64,000 nt of DNA, from contig JAJLRJ010000006.1 in assembly GCA_024195265.1 (NCBI GenBank), positions 31,903,434 to 31,967,433 of the forward strand. Direction: 5' to 3'. The notes below the pieces were generated by a model. That model saw only the letters and a list, made by a program, of their open reading frames with translations. It made no database searches and had not been told where the DNA came from. Shown piece by piece: positions 38,387-50,900 of this stretch. Position numbers and translations under genes: made by a program. Within the stretch, counting starts at the first letter, position 1, and each line of letters opens with the position of its first letter. The stretch is from Dendrophyllia cribrosa (lineage: Eukaryota; Cnidaria; Anthozoa; Scleractinia; Dendrophylliidae).

Positions 38387-38459
38387 GCTTTGATAGCTCA
38401 GTTGGTAGAGCATCGCACCGGTAATGCGAAGGTCACGGGTTCGATTCCCGTTGAAAGCC
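38387..38459 (+). tRNA. tRNA-Thr (anticodon GGT) or tRNA-derived repeat
   Basis: A 73-nt cloverleaf: 7-bp acceptor with one G-G mismatch (GCTTTGA/TGAAAGC), 4-bp D stem GCTC/GAGC, 5-bp anticodon stem TCGCA/TGCGA with loop CCGGTAA (anticodon GGT), 5-bp T stem ACGGG/CCCGT with loop TTCGATT. The discriminator base is C. It sits between complementary arms CTACTGTGTCCAAGCCCGA and TCGGGCTTGGACACAGTAG and has an inverted twin 0.9 kb away, so it may be part of a mobile repeat and not a working gene. Confidence 0.6.
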
Positions 38460-38851
38460 CTGATTTTTTTTCAGGCTTTATCGGGCTTGGACACAGTAGC
38501 TTAAAGGCCTCACTTGACTATACTTACACGCAAAGTAGTTTGGATGAGCGCGAATAATTTTTTAAGTGACGTTTTCCTTGGCGTTGCCAAAGTTGCTTGC
38601 CACTGGGGACGTCCTAAAGGATGGGATTACCCCCAGGAAAATTTGAAGTTTAAAACTTGCAAAAATGTTTTTCCTGAATTTTGAAGCACACTAAAAAGCA
38701 TGTTTTAGTTCCCTGCAAACGCTGTTACTGGATTATGATTTTAAGTCCTTCATAAAGAGAAAACAGAAAACATGGGAGTTTTTCTTTAAAAATTGAAAAA
38801 AAGGAAGCTTCAGAAAAATAGTAACTTGATAAATAAATATAAATTTATAAA

Positions 38852-39173
38852 GGCCCGTTGACACAGGCGATTTTTCGTGCAATTTTTGTCGCACTTGTCG
38901 ATGCAATTTTTGTCGCGCGCAAGTTGCATCTTCAAATCGCGTGTGTAAACAGGCGGCGATTTCAGTACGATTTGGGAACGATTTGTCGCGTGATAACGCA
39001 GAGGTTTCGAACATGTTCGAAACATGATGCAACTTGGCGGCGACTTATGGAAAATCGCAGCAAATATCGCACCCGAATCGCACAGGAAATCGCCTCTAGT
39101 TTACACTTGCGACAAAAGTTGCATTGGAGAGCGCGACAAAAATCGCATCAAAAATCGCATGTGTAAACGGGCC
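38852..39173. mobile_element. 322-bp MITE/foldback
   Basis: Ends GGCCCGTTGACAC / GTGTAAACGGGCC. Arms are rich in 'gcgattttt.gtcgc' words and contain complementary GCAACTTGGCGGCGA/CAGGCGGCGATTTC-type blocks; TTCGAACATGTTCGAA lies at the centre. Confidence 0.85.
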
Positions 39174-39525
39174 ACAATAACTACTACAGATAATAACTAT
39201 GTAAAAAAAAGTGATAATGAGCGGCAAAACGATGGATAGCAGCGAATATTTTGTTTTACTTATCAAAGAATAATATAACATTACTATTAGTATTCTGTAT
39301 CAATGATACAGTATAGCTGGATTAATCTCTTCTATAATTGACTGAATTTTAGATAATCAAGTTCTAAATGTAAAAGGAACGCATGATATACCTGTAACAC
39401 ATCAAATAAAACTGGTATATATATGTAAATTAATTTACAACTTGACAGTAAATATTAAATTATAAAACATAGAATTGCTTATATTTTGGTTTGTTTCCTT
39501 CTTATATTCACTAAAAAGCTATCTC

Positions 39526-40128
39526 TTAAACGACTGAATTCAGCAAATCGCCTTCCAGTTGGAAAACCAGTGTATCATCTACAAGATATTGCCTTGTTTG
39601 AAGGGTTTTTTGTGAAACAAATTTCTCAAAACCCACTGCTGAATTTGGCTTAGCTGTAGGCCTGGTGTAGGTGTTATGTGGCATGTGATCATTAGCCTTA
39701 GCAGAGACTGATATGACCTGAATATTTTGTCTCTCTTGTGGGTCTGCTTGCTGGTCAATAAGGGTGAATGTCACATCAAGTGTGAAAGGCCAGGGTAATA
39801 CGGCATCATATTCCCCTTGAACAATTGAATGATAAATTGACAAATGAGTGTGTTTTGCCTGGCCACATCCATTTGGATACACCAATATCTTCATCTGGTA
39901 TCCCTGTGCCCCAAAACTTAATGGTGGACTGGTGTAAGACTGTTGTCCACCATTCTTTGCCAAGTCTCGACGTCTTGTAAAATTATCAAACTTCCATATA
40001 ATCTTGGGTTTTATCTGCTGCTTTATCTCTTTGACTTGGTGCTCGAGTTCATGAACCATATCACAAGCCAAATTCAAGTGGATTTCTGTTTTATCTTTCA
40101 CATGTCTGGACAAAGCTCTCCTTGCAAC
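39526..40128 (-). CDS. TRAF-family protein, exon 5 (coiled coil and MATH/TRAF-C domain)
   Basis: Last exon of a five-exon gene: 200 codons and stop TAA. The acceptor AG ends just before GTTGCAAGG at 40128 and phase 0 matches exon 4. The exon begins with a helical segment (HLNLACDMVHELEHQVKEIKQQIK, coiled coil), then a MATH domain starting IIWKFDNFTRRRDLA with SPPLSFGAQGYQMKILVYPNG, HLSIYHSIVQGEYDAVLPWPF and FTLIDQQ, and ends VDDTLVFQLEGDLLN. This is the trimerising, receptor-binding TRAF-C fold found in TNF-receptor-associated factors and related proteins. Frame intact. Confidence 0.9.
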   Translation of the reverse strand, partial: VARRALSRHVKDKTEIHLNLACDMVHELEHQVKEIKQQIKPKIIWKFDNFTRRRDLAKNGGQQSYTSPPLSFGAQGYQMKILVYPNGCGQAKHTHLSIYHSIVQGEYDAVLPWPFTLDVTFTLIDQQADPQERQNIQVISVSAKANDHMPHNTYTRPTAKPNSAVGFEKFVSQKTLQTRQYLVDDTLVFQLEGDLLNSVV

Positions 40129-40317
40129 CTTTGGACAGACCATAACATAAGCAAAAACAAACACAGATCATCTTTTTTGTAGGACTTACATTGTTTGACA
40201 AAATTAATTGCACCAATTTTTAATTAGCATGGAAACACTGAAGTGCAAAATCATCCAATGGCAGCATTTTACACTGTGGGAGACTGCCATTTTTTTTTGT
40301 AGAATTCTGAGAGGGAG

Positions 40318-40324
40318 ATCATCG

Positions 40325-40356
<32 letters not shown>

Positions 40357-40620
40357 GTCATCAAACCTAAGTCTCCTCGTGGAGAATGGGACCTTTGATC
40401 CCCAGGGGGACCTCCCATATAAAAGTGATGGGGGTGGTTGTCGGAAATTTTGAAAGGAAGCACAAAAAGGTACCAGAAACTTGTTTTGTGGGTGTGGACT
40501 GGCTCATGTTAATTTTTACCTCTAATACAGTGTAGGTACCAATTCTTTCCGACAGTGGTCAGTTTCGATTCAAACAACCTTTGCGGTACCGAATCACTAA
40601 AAGGTACAACAGTATTACCC
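40318..40620. repeat. TCG microsatellite and repeat family fragment
   Basis: (TCG)n at about 40322-40360 is followed by sequence related to 35230-35480 and with GGTACC words. Intronic to the TRAF gene. Confidence 0.6.
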
Positions 40621-40864
40621 CCACCCCCCTGGGCATTGATCCTTATCTTCCAAGTCTCTCTTTGCCTTAATGTTCTTGACTCCATAAAGGAGATTCAGTT
40701 CAGTGGCCGGGGAAAACGTGGCATTCATGTGTCACATTACTGGTATCTTTCTCTTTTTATTTGTAATGGGTCCAGTCCCTGGATACGATAGTTGGACTGT
40801 CAAAACAGAAATTGTTATCACCACACCAATGTTATGTTGTTACCACAAACTAATCTTCTCTTAC

Positions 40865-40942
40865 CTTTTCTTTGCAGCCAACATGAGCATATGTACAGTC
40901 CACCTTTGTAAGAGAACAGTTGTTTTCAATGTGACTTTCCAG
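40865..40942 (-). CDS. TRAF-family protein, exon 4 (TRAF-type zinc finger)
   Basis: 26 codons between a TTTTCAG acceptor and a GTAAG donor, phase 0 on both sides. It encodes LESHIENNCSLTKVDCTYAHVGC (H...C...C...C), a TRAF-type zinc finger unit that normally follows the segment encoded by exon 3. Confidence 0.85.
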
Positions 40943-41445
40943 CTGAAAATTAACAATACGAGTGTTCAGTAGATCTCATTCAGAATAAGGTTTACATGCA
41001 ACTGATAAATCCAATTTTGTTGAAGGCGATTCTGCCATTGCTTATAATCAGCTGTTCCGCCCAGCCTTCTGTTAACCCAGGGAAGTGGGGAGGGGTGTTA
41101 CTCAGATTTAAAGTGACAGGGAAGTGCAAAGTATTTTGGGGGTTGAAATTCACAATTTTTTGGCTGAAACGTTTGAACACACCGTATTTCGTAGGTTGTG
41201 AAACTTAAATTTTGCAGGTGTCTTATATAATCCAAGTTGAAGATTCACCGGCGAATCCAATAAAGTGCTCTACAGTGTAGGAGCAGAATAATCCAAGAAG
41301 GAAAATCACTCAACTTTGATGACCATAAGTTTAATACAAACTTGTTTCGTAGGTGTTGCCACCCACTCCTCAGTTAAACTTACAATGATTGATCCCTTGT
41401 TTGACTATGTTATTTATTTCGCAAGACGCACACTCTACCTAACCG

Positions 41446-41973
41446 TTAAAAACCGTTAAAAATATGCTTGCGCCTAAAGAATACATGCGCGTGCACCACT
41501 TGCTTTGGTAGAACGTATTCTAGGGTGTGTTTTAAAATATATTTACGTCTGTGTCTACACGTTGAAATAAGCTCGTTTCTCCTATTTAGCGAAGCCATTT
41601 GCGGTTTAGTTATTATCAAATGTTTTTCTGCAATACACAGATTGCATCGTTTCGTTTGATTCGAATATGCCTTGGCTTTTGCAAGAATTTTCCAGGTGAT
41701 GTCATATTCCTGTTTTCGGTCCTTTAACTGCCATAAATATTTACTTAATTCTGTATCGTTCTTTCTATTTTCATTGTTAAATGACGCCTTATGGTTACGC
41801 CATCTAGTTTTAAATTTGTTAGCTGTTAAACCTATATAGGTCTCTGTACTTCCTTGCGTCTTGACGGTAGCTTGATAAACTATTTCTTTAGTTAGACATT
41901 CTCCGTTCAATGGGCACTCTTCTTTCTTTCTACAACTACACTTCCTAAATAAGCACGATTGATAATGAAGCAA
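41446..41973 (-). pseudogene. Penelope-like element fragment (GIY-YIG endonuclease end)
   Basis: A 175-codon frame with a GIY-YIG-type endonuclease: ATVKTQGSTETYIGLTANKFKTRWRNHKASF, then SKYLWQLKDRK, KRCNLCIAEKHLI and NRRNELISTCRHRRK. This order (CCHH-like cysteines before, then GIY-YIG, then the NLC.EK block) is the C-terminus of Penelope-like reverse transcriptases. No reverse transcriptase domain lies upstream, where a 26-bp direct repeat (AAGCACGATTGATAATGAAGCAAAAAG at about 41950 and 41990) marks a rearrangement. It lies in a TRAF intron. 5'-truncated and probably dead. Confidence 0.85.
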
Positions 41974-42619
41974 AAAGTATTAAATAAAATAAGCACGATT
42001 GATAATGAAGCAAAAAGTTCGAAATGTTTTTCTGATTTGCTCAAAATCGGCTTGACAAAAGTTTCTAATTTTTAGATATTTTGTTTGCCATATGTCATAG
42101 TTTATCATAGTAGTTTTTATTTTTCTAGATGCCATCGCAATCGCTCGGAATTTAGACTCAAGTGATTTCAATGTTTCTCGTTTATCTCCGCAATTTTAAA
42201 TGCGATTTACAAAATTGTTACACTCTTATAAACTTCAATCTAAGTACAATATTTTGTGTAAGTTTCATGCTAATTTAATAAAGGAAAGTTAGTTAAACGG
42301 CCGCTCAAAAATGGTCGAAACGAAACTGGAGGGAAACACCTTAAGGACAAGTCAAAGTTGAAACTAAAGGGCAAAAATACTTGATTAATTATTTCACTGG
42401 ATTAAAGATTGCCACTAATTGTAAACTCTGAGTTAGCTTAATTGTGCTTTGATCAACCTAAGGCTCAGGATAATAACAAAAGGTGTAAGACTTTTTTTTT
42501 AGTTTTGACCCAACGTCCCTTTCTATGGTTTCATTTGTACCAGCCCCCATTAATTTTAAACCCATGTCTGTTTGGCTAGCTCTGACCATTAAAAATTTAA
42601 TAGCAATCTACATGTAAAA

Positions 42620-42812
42620 AGCCCAAGCTGCCTTCCACTGGTGCATTAGAAAGAGTGTTTTTATACACCTGGGTACAGCTGATAGACAACGTGGAGCATA
42701 GTTTTTTTGTCTCAGGAAACAACACGACGGCAGAAACCAGGCTTGAACTACCGACCTTCGGGTTGAAAGTCCGACGCGCTAACTACGACACCACCGAACC
42801 TCCACATGATTT
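42620..42812 (-). mobile_element. tRNA-derived SINE
   Basis: Reverse complement begins GGTGTCGTAGTTAGCGCGTC (box A-like) with GGTAGTTCAAGCC (box B), then CGTGTTGTTTCCT...ACCCAGGTGTA, the same order as the SINE at about 44930. Intronic. Confidence 0.75.
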
Positions 42813-43087
42813 ATACAGGTTGTCAAATTAATGTCCAAAATGACCGTGTTCAACCCAGCTCATTCCCAGAGTCCTCTCTCTCTCTTCAGCTGAGTCATCA
42901 CCGAGAGAGAGACCCTGGTTGTCACTGGTCATGTGCCACCCAAAATCTGGATGGTGACAAAAAAGATTCACAATAGAGGGGTAATAGAGTGCAGTAGAGT
43001 GTCACTTTAACTGAGGAGCAAATTGTGCTGCAGAGCCTTGAAGTAATACATACCTGTAACCAGAATGGTTCATGGTCAAGCATTTAA

Positions 43088-43524
43088 GGCCCCGTCCACA
43101 CGTATACGTTTACGTTCGTAAATGCCAATTTTTTTTATATAAAACGCTCCCGTCCACACGAAGCCAGCCATCGTTTATGATTCGTTTTCACCTGTCCACA
43201 CGTAAACGCTAAAACGATACGTAAACGCTTCAAATCTGCATTGAGCATGTGTCAGACCGTCCGCCATATTGGATATCTGCTCTATTTTCTTTATTTATGG
43301 ACTGGGTCCGAATCTGTGACATTAGCGTTTACGAAAATATCTGTTTACGCTGTCCACACGTAAAGGGGTAAACATTGTTTTCGAAAATATCCACTTTGGA
43401 GAGCGTTTTTGAAAATATCCATTTAGGGTGACCGTTTTCATCGTTTACGTGTGGACAGGAGGCCTAAACAACGCATAAAAAAATATGCGTTTACAAACGT
43501 AAACGTATACGTGTGGACGGGGCC
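43088..43524. mobile_element. 437-bp MITE
   Basis: Ends GGCCCCGTCCACACGTATACGTTTACG / CGTAAACGTATACGTGTGGACGGGGCC, complementary and continuing inward with 'tccacacgtaaacg' words on both sides. Confidence 0.9.
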
Positions 43525-44929
43525 TAAATTATCACATGCATATTTCGACCTGTAAGCAGATAAAGTTGTCCACTCAACCACAATACTGCTAATCTACGGA
43601 AAGTACATTACAAACCCTCATTTTGAATTTCTTCTTGCCACCCAACGCTGAAGCAAAGGAAAATTAATGTTTCAACCCAGCTAACGTGTAACGGTGAGCT
43701 TGAACTGGAAAACCATTTGCTTTCTCGGGTTCCAAATCACATTAAATGATGACGAATGCTAAATTATTTGTGGTGTCTCTAAAGAATAAATTAGACTTAG
43801 ACAATGGATTAGTCTCTCAATATTTATTGGTGAATATGGAGGTAATTTCTTGATTCTTTATGCTACTCATTTACATTGTACATTATTGTGTACTAACTGT
43901 CAAAAAGCCAGCGAAGATTCTGAACCTAATAATTATAACTTCTTTCGATAAGCTTATGTTTTGTTTATAACAAGATTATCTTAGTCTTTTCTTTCATCTA
44001 TATCAGGTTACTTACAACTTAGACACGAAAATTATGAATGTAGTTTTTCTGTTAGCATATTCATAAACTAGCAGTAATCACAGACTGATTATGGAGACGC
44101 GTTCGAAGGAATTTCCGGCGGAAATGAGCCCCTGAAAAAAGCAATGGGGGTGGCCATTTGGAAGACCGGACACCAAAAAATCTCAAATTTTTCTGCATGT
44201 AAGGCACAGGGCAACCAACACGAAATTAGGATTGCGTTCTTTGAACGCGATATTTTAAATACTGTGAAATGAAGACATCAAACTATGCGTGCGTCTTTTT
44301 TTGTTAGTGAACACGAAGGTACGGCTAAACTGTGTTTAAAATGTCTAAAATCAATAATGGTTCAAACTCATTGAAATATGACAGAGCTTACTTCAGCTAG
44401 ATATTAAGTGTGACGTAGTGCCTTACCGTGGGCACACAACAATGATATCACCAGCTAATTCTTATAATCATTTTTGTAATTGCAGATAATTGTAAATCTT
44501 CGTATTTTGTAACTATTTTTGCACTCCTGCAACAAACACAAAGTCTAGTGACAAAATAACATTCCATTGACTGCTCAACTTTGCGAGGAGGCATGCCGTC
44601 AATTGAATTCACGCTCGATCTCTACTTGGCTAACTTGTGAAAATGTTTGCTGGGTGGTCATGGTAAAGAGCATCACACTATAATCTTCTCGGGAAAAAAT
44701 CTGGCTCTTTTGACCTCCTGAAACTTAGAACGTGATTTTACGTTTTTAAAGGTGTAGATTATTGCCTGAGTTGGTTGATCAATCAGTTGACCCTACCCTG
44801 TTGGAGGAATTTTTGTCACAGGGTGGCACAATACCAGCCACAACCAGGCTCTCTTTTAATGATGATGTAGTTGAAGAAAGGACCCTGGAATTGAGGTTGC
44901 ATGGTGTCTTATTAGAGCTGAGACTTCCT
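43525..44929. other. TRAF intron 3 sequence, no gene
   Basis: No supported coding region. A short open frame at 44762-44947 (PELVDQSVDPTLLEEFL...) runs into a SINE and has no family signature; it may be a retrocopy fragment. Confidence 0.4.
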
Positions 44930-45240
44930 AGGGGGTGTAGTGGTTAGCGCGTTGGATTTCAGATCTGAAGATCGGTAGTTTGAGGCCTGGTCTCGGCCGT
45001 CATGTTGTTTCCTTAGATAAGAAACTTAACTCCAAATTGTCTTTCTCCACCCAGGTGTACACATGTAAATGGGTGCCAGTGACAAAATGCTTGGGGTAAC
45101 CCTGCGATGGACTAGCATCCCATCCAGGGGGAGTAGTAATACTCTCAGTCGCTTCATGCTACAGAAACCAGGTTAAGCTCCGGCAGTTGTGAGCCATCAG
45201 GCATGTGAAGATTTATCTGCATAAACCATGGTTTAGCCTG
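44930..45240 (+). mobile_element. tRNA-derived SINE
   Basis: tRNA head with box A (TAGTGGTTAGCGCG) and box B (GGTAGTTTGAGGC), a body with CACCCAGGTGTACACATGTAAATGGGT, and a tail with CTGCGATGGACTAGCATCCC followed by ATCCAGGGGGAG, a segment shared by many metazoan SINEs. Confidence 0.85.
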
Positions 45241-45930
45241 GTTTGTTTCCTTATTTCAGGCTGTTCTCTTTTACCATACATGTAAATACAAATTTTTGCA
45301 ATAGTTACAGTACTTACAGTTAGCAGTGACATGTATGTGCATGTATGTATATGTATATGCATGTATGTGCATGTAAGGTACCTACCTCCTCTCTAGGAAT
45401 GTTGTTTTTACCACACTTCTGTGGGCAGCAGCAAGGATATTTCGCACAGAATTCAATGTGGCTCTTAAAAAATCATAATTATAAAGTTTTCAAAAAGACA
45501 TCAACATTTTTAAATTTAGAGGATCATGTGTACTTAAGGAACCCGTTGGCCGACTGTTGACTGCACTATCGGCCGAGTATCAGTCGACATATCGGCCAAT
45601 ACTCGGTCGAGTGTCGGTCGCGTGATGCATTGCGTAAGCAAGCGTTGTCTATAACTTGCATTGCATGATGTTAGCGTCAGCACCGTTGTCTGTACTCTCA
45701 TTTACCACCCGCATCGACCAATCAGAGTGCGAGATTACCGGCAATTGTGGTAAAAATCATAATGCCCATGCAGGTACATGTACATGAACAATAACTTGAT
45801 GGAAACATTTCAGGGAGTAAAAAGTGTAGGGTTCTCACTAAGTTTTAGAGTAGACTGTTGAAATATAATAGTAGATGGCTTGGCAATTGAGTGCCAAAGG
45901 CACAAATTTCTAGGGGGGTTTGGGGGTATC

Positions 45931-45952
45931 CCCCCCCCCCCCCCCCCCCCCC
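45931..45952. repeat. Poly-C tract
   Basis: A run of about 22 C bases in the TRAF intron. Confidence 0.9.
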
Positions 45953-46544
45953 AAGGAAAATTTGAAAATCTAAAGGCTCAGAATTGCCATTTCATGCATT
46001 TTTGACAAGACGTTTTTCATACAACCCTCAACTGAAACCTGTCTGTTCATTAGTTTTTCATACTAAATACATGTAAGCTTACATTTTTATTTATTTACAT
46101 TGCTTTGCACAACTTTCACTGTTCATTCACGTTTGTTTAACACATATTAAGCCTTTTCACTGAAAAGTAGGTGGCTCAAAATTCGAAGCGGCCGGTTTTT
46201 TAGTCAGTTTGCCGGCACTTAATGAGAACCCTGAGGGTGTGATGGTTTGTGGAGCTCGTTTAAAGTTTTCACATACATGTAGCTGCTTTTAATAATATTG
46301 TATTTTAAAGTGCTCCCAATCTTGCTTATTCACATTGTAACACTAACAATTTGGCTTTATGGTATATTTATTATTAACATCATCGGATGAAGCTCAAAGC
46401 CTACAAGCCAAGAATGCAAGGTAGTGTGGGTAGTTGTACATGTAAATAGCGATCCTAGTTTCTGGTTGTCAGTCATCAAGACAGTGAAATGTTTACTGTC
46501 AAACAGTGATGAAGTCAATTAAATTAACAATATTTTATTACATA

Positions 46545-47120
46545 CTTAAAGTGCATATGAAGTAATTTTTTATTTTGTCTTCTTTTGGAGGCTATTATGT
46601 CTTTACTTCGAAATGATAAAAGAAATTTGTCAGAAAAAAATTTAAGGCCTCTTTTTTGCCGTCCAAAGTAGCACAATTTGTAGAAATCAGTGTCCCGGAG
46701 ACTGGGAACGAGTTGTCGATATCCATTGTGTTGATGACGTAGAAAATACTTGAAATTCGTTCTTTTGTATGCACACATTGTGTTTCGTTCCATTTCTTCA
46801 AAAGAATGTCAGACTGTGATGAAATTATGTCTTCTACAGAGTCTCTGTCAGACAGACAGAAAGTCGCCGAGGTCGAAGACTTCTCTTTGCCGCCATGATA
46901 CTCGTGAGTTGAAGTATTTTCTACGTCACAGCCTTGTAATACAATAGCTTTGGCCGCGCGCTCGATAGAGACACTTTCTGGCGGAAAATTCAAAACTTTC
47001 AAGCCGAATAATTTCACAATGGGAAGGATTTTTTTCGATGAAACCCACAAATTTAGATAAAGAAAGTAAAGCACTATCAAACCATGGAAATTCTTTTTTT
47101 ACTTCATATGCACTTTAAAG
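46545..47120. mobile_element. 576-bp terminal-inverted-repeat element
   Basis: Ends CTTAAAGTGCATATGAAGTAA / TTACTTCATATGCACTTTAAAG. The 161-codon frame inside lacks any known motif and is probably fortuitous. It lies 152 bp from TRAF exon 3. Confidence 0.75.
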
Positions 47121-47271
47121 ATCTACATCTTAGGGGATTTCAGGAGCTAGGGAGGGAGGTGGGTGATCATGCAGGAACTGACTGATACAGACAAATAATG
47201 CTCCAATGCTCAGAATTACAAGTCATTCAATATAAAATAAAAGACATACTACATTATATATACATGTTCAC

Positions 47272-47379
47272 CTGTGCAGTGCGCAGTTCTCCAATCCATT
47301 GACATCCAGTTTTTCCATTAGGGCACTTGACTTTCAAGTCTAATATTGTTCTTTTAATGGCCACATCAGGATAAATATC
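47272..47379 (-). CDS. TRAF-family protein, exon 3 (TRAF-type zinc finger start)
   Basis: 36 codons between a GTAG acceptor and CAG|GTGAAC donor, phase 0 both sides. It encodes DIYPDVAIKRTILDLKVKCP...TGCQWIGEL, the typical linker from RING to zinc finger in TRAF proteins (R.IL.L.V.C....GC.W.GEL). Confidence 0.85.
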
Positions 47380-47652
47380 CTACAACAATCAAAATAATAT
47401 CAACATATTATTTCATAAACATTATCACTATTATTAATAGCAAAGTTAAAAATTAGTGCTAATTGGGTACAGTTCTAAGATAGTGATATTATAAAGCCAC
47501 AACAAGAAAAAAATTATTAATAGATATATTTATAATTCAACACATTGATACACTGCCAAAATATGACCATAAAGCCTACATGTATGTCAGCTAGGTATCC
47601 TGCGATATAGTGCTTCATTTTCGCTTTATAACTGTTAAATATAAAATTACAC

Positions 47653-47857
47653 TGTAAGACGTAGTCTTGGGTTGTTCTTGTCATTTATTTAAGATCAACA
47701 AGCCATACAATTGAGGATTCTCGTACGAGTTTTTTAGCTTCGAGTGTCAGATGTTTTCTAGCACGCGTAGACCGTCAAGCGTGGAACAATCTCATTGGCT
47801 ATTGGTACAATTAGTATAATCACGTGGTATGTAAAACAAGTCACACAACTTGTTACA
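47653..47857 (-). repeat. 3' LTR of the gypsy element
   Basis: 205 bp, TG...CA boundaries. A purine-rich tract (AGAAAAAGGAAGA on the - strand) lies immediately upstream in element orientation and is the probable polypurine tract. Confidence 0.9.
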
Positions 47858-47927
47858 TCTTCCTTTTTCTAACCGAACAAAACATAAGCAAAACAAAAGT
47901 CCACAGTCACTAAAACTGACTCCACAG

Positions 47928-50900
47928 TCACGGAATGTGATAATCCTTATGCCACTCTGGGGCTTTGCCCTTCCGCGCTGATCGTCGCAGGACAATTGGA
48001 TCACTGCTCGCACTAGGCGGTTCCTCCGGTGGTACAGGTATTTCCGTCGGTTCCGCTGTACTCTCCAGTGGGCGGTCATCAGCTAATGGGTCCTCCTGTT
48101 GTAGACCTAGATGCTGCTCGCCCGTACTGACAAGCTGTCTCCGGTTACGTCTGTAGGTTCCGTGACCGACCTTAACCTCGTAACTCCTGGGTCCCACTTG
48201 TCCTGTGCAGGTGCCCACATCCCATCTGCTACGCCCCGGAAGTTTCATGCGGACTGTTTCGCCAATGCTGATTGGATCCAGGGGTTTGCTATGCTTGTCA
48301 TAATAGTGTCGTTGACACTGCTTGACTCCCATCAGAGCACGGGTATCTTCTTCAGTTGCGTATTGCGGCTGTAACAGAGAGCCTGCAACAGGAAGAAGCA
48401 TTTTGCACCGCCGGCCCATGAGGCGCTGGGCTGGGCTGGTACCGATTCCTGCAGAGGGCGTATTGCGCCAGTCTAGTAGTGCCTGGAACTCTGACCTTCC
48501 GGCTTCCTTGCACTTAGAGAACAGTCTCTTCACTGTCTTGACGGCATTCTCGGCCTTCCCATTTGACTGGGGGTAGAGTGGCGAAGACGTCTTGTGCTCA
48601 AACATCCACGTTTTTGCGAACACTGCAAACTCCGCTGATGAGAACTGGGGCCCATTATCTGTGATAAGGGTGTCTGGAACTCCGAATCTAGCAAAAACTG
48701 CCTTCATCTCCTTGATCACACTGTGGGAAGTTGTTGTAGTTAGGCGTGCTACTTCAATGTAGCTACTGTAGTAGTCGCTGATGACTAACAGGGTACGGTT
48801 GTCAAAGTCGCAGAGATCCGCACAGACTTTAGCCCATGGACGAGCAACAAGCTTGTGTTGCACGAGAGGCTCTTTCTCTTGACTGCTGCGATGCGCGAGG
48901 CATACATCGCACTTGGCGATATACTCTTTGAGCTCTGTTGTCATGCGCGGCCAGTAAAGGATGTCTCTCGCCCTTCGTATGCACGCTTCGATGCCTATAT
49001 GCATGGAATGAATTTGTTCGATCAGTTGCTTGCGCATGACTGTTGGGACCACCAGCAGTTGTCCTTTAAATATCAGTTCGTCCTGGATAGTTAGTGAGTC
49101 GCGCACGTCAAAGTAAGCCTGTACGCACTCTGGTACATCAGCTCTGCTGTCTGGCCAGCCATGCATTATCACCGCGCGGAGCCTTTGCTGTACTGGATCG
49201 TCAGCCGCAGCATTCTTTAGCTCCTGCCATCGGTCCTCGGTCACTGGAAGCCAAGTACGGTGATCTATATCCTCCAACTCTCTGGTGAAGGCGCATGCGT
49301 TGACTTCCGGGAGATACGCACGACTCAGCGTGTCTGCAAGGTGCATGTCTTTCCCTTTCTTGTACCTGACGTGCAGGTTGTACTTCTGTAGTCGCAAAAG
49401 CATTCTCTGCAAACGTGTTGGAGCTGAAGCCAACGACTTTAAGAAAATCGGCTCCAGTGACTTGTGATCGCTTTCAATGTTGACCAGTCCGCGGCCATAC
49501 ACATAGGCTTCAAAACGATCACAAGCGAAGACTATCACGAGCAGCTCCTTTTCGATCTGCGCATATCGTGTTTCCGCGGGCGTCAATGCTCGCGATGCAT
49601 ACGCAACCGGCTGACCGTTCTGCATCAGGGCAGCACCTAGCCCTGACTGCGATGCGTCACACTGCAGGGTCACTTCTTCTTTTATGTTGTAATAACGCAG
49701 AACCGGGGTGCTGGTTACGGCATCCTTGAGGCTGTCAAGTGCTGTTTGTTGCGCGTCACCCCAGAACCACAGGACATCATTCTGTGTCAGCTCCCTTAGT
49801 GGTTTTGTGATGTCGGACAGGTGAGGGAGGAACTTGGCGAGGTACTGAGCCACACCAAGGAGTCGCTGCACACCCGCTTTGTCGGTTGGAGTCGGCATCT
49901 CGACGACGGCTCGAACCTTAGCAGGGTCCACGCAGAGTCCCTTATCCGTCGCCACGTGTCCAATGAACAGCACTTCCGACTGCCTCAACTTCAATTTCTC
50001 ATCATTTAGTCGGACGTTTCGTTCTTCGCATCACTTCAGGAATGCTGACAGGTGTTTGTCGCGGTCCCGGGTTGCCTCTTCAAACGTATCGCCATACCCG
50101 ACTGCTATAAAATCATCCGCCACCACCTCGATGCCGTCAAGGCCTTCAATGAACTCATGCATTCTCCTCTGGAAAACCTCTGGCGCTGAGGATATTCCAA
50201 AGGGCATGCGTTTCCAGCGATAGCGGCCAAACGGTGTCTGGAAGGTCGTCAGGTAAGTCGATTCTTCCTCTAGGCTTACGTGCCAGAAGCCATTTCGGAC
50301 GTCCATCATTGTGAAGACCTTCGCACCATGTAGCCGGGTCGCAATGTCCTCAATCGTTGGGAGCTGATAATTCTCCCTTTGAATAGCGCGGTTTAGGTCC
50401 TTCGGGTCTAAGCAGATGCGAAGTTTTCCGTTCTTTTTGGGAACGGCAACAATGGAGCTGATCCACTCTGTGGGCGTTGTCACCGGCGCTATGACGTCTT
50501 GGGCGACCAGATCGTCCAGCGCCTCCCTAAGCTTGGGCCTGAGCGCAACAGCAATGCGCCGGGGTGCATGCTGGACTGGCGGGACTGTCTCATCGAGTCG
50601 TATCCTATATGCGCCGTCCAAATGCCCAATTCCGTCGCCGAAGACCTTTGGGAACTTCGCCAACAGCTCTTGTTTGGTCAACGCGGTGTGCTGGTTCTCT
50701 ACTGCATATACTGGGGCGTTGTCGGTCTGCGGTTTATTCAATATGTCATTGTCGTTGTATTGAATAATGTTCATGCCTAAACATGCCTTCCGGCCCAGGA
50801 TTGGGCGGATCTCTTTGCTGTCTACTAGTCGGCAGTCTAGAACACATGTGGCCTCGCCCCTCCAAACGCGAATACGTACTTCACCGATTACCTTTATCTT

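Larger units (their letters stand above)
37383..38528. mobile_element. Long palindrome (about 435-bp arms) with tRNA-like ends and possible Harbinger-type core
   Basis: Arms 37383-37820 and 38080-38528 are near-complementary, from GTAAGTATAGTCAAGTGAGG at one tip to CCTCACTTGACTATACTTAC at the other. Each arm has a tRNA-Thr-like sequence set in its own hairpin, then CTGCCGCACACTTGAGGAAA and GCCTCGCGAGG words. The core (37820-38080) has two divergent open starts, each beginning ATGGCGGAC near the inner arm ends. It is related to 58346-58530. The layout suggests a non-autonomous, possibly PIF/Harbinger-derived element captured between tRNA-bearing repeats. Confidence 0.7.

Noticed and set aside
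46595..47080. 161-codon - strand frame in the TRAF intron
   Set aside because: It lies wholly inside an inverted-repeat element, has no domain and sits between TRAF exons 3 and 4.
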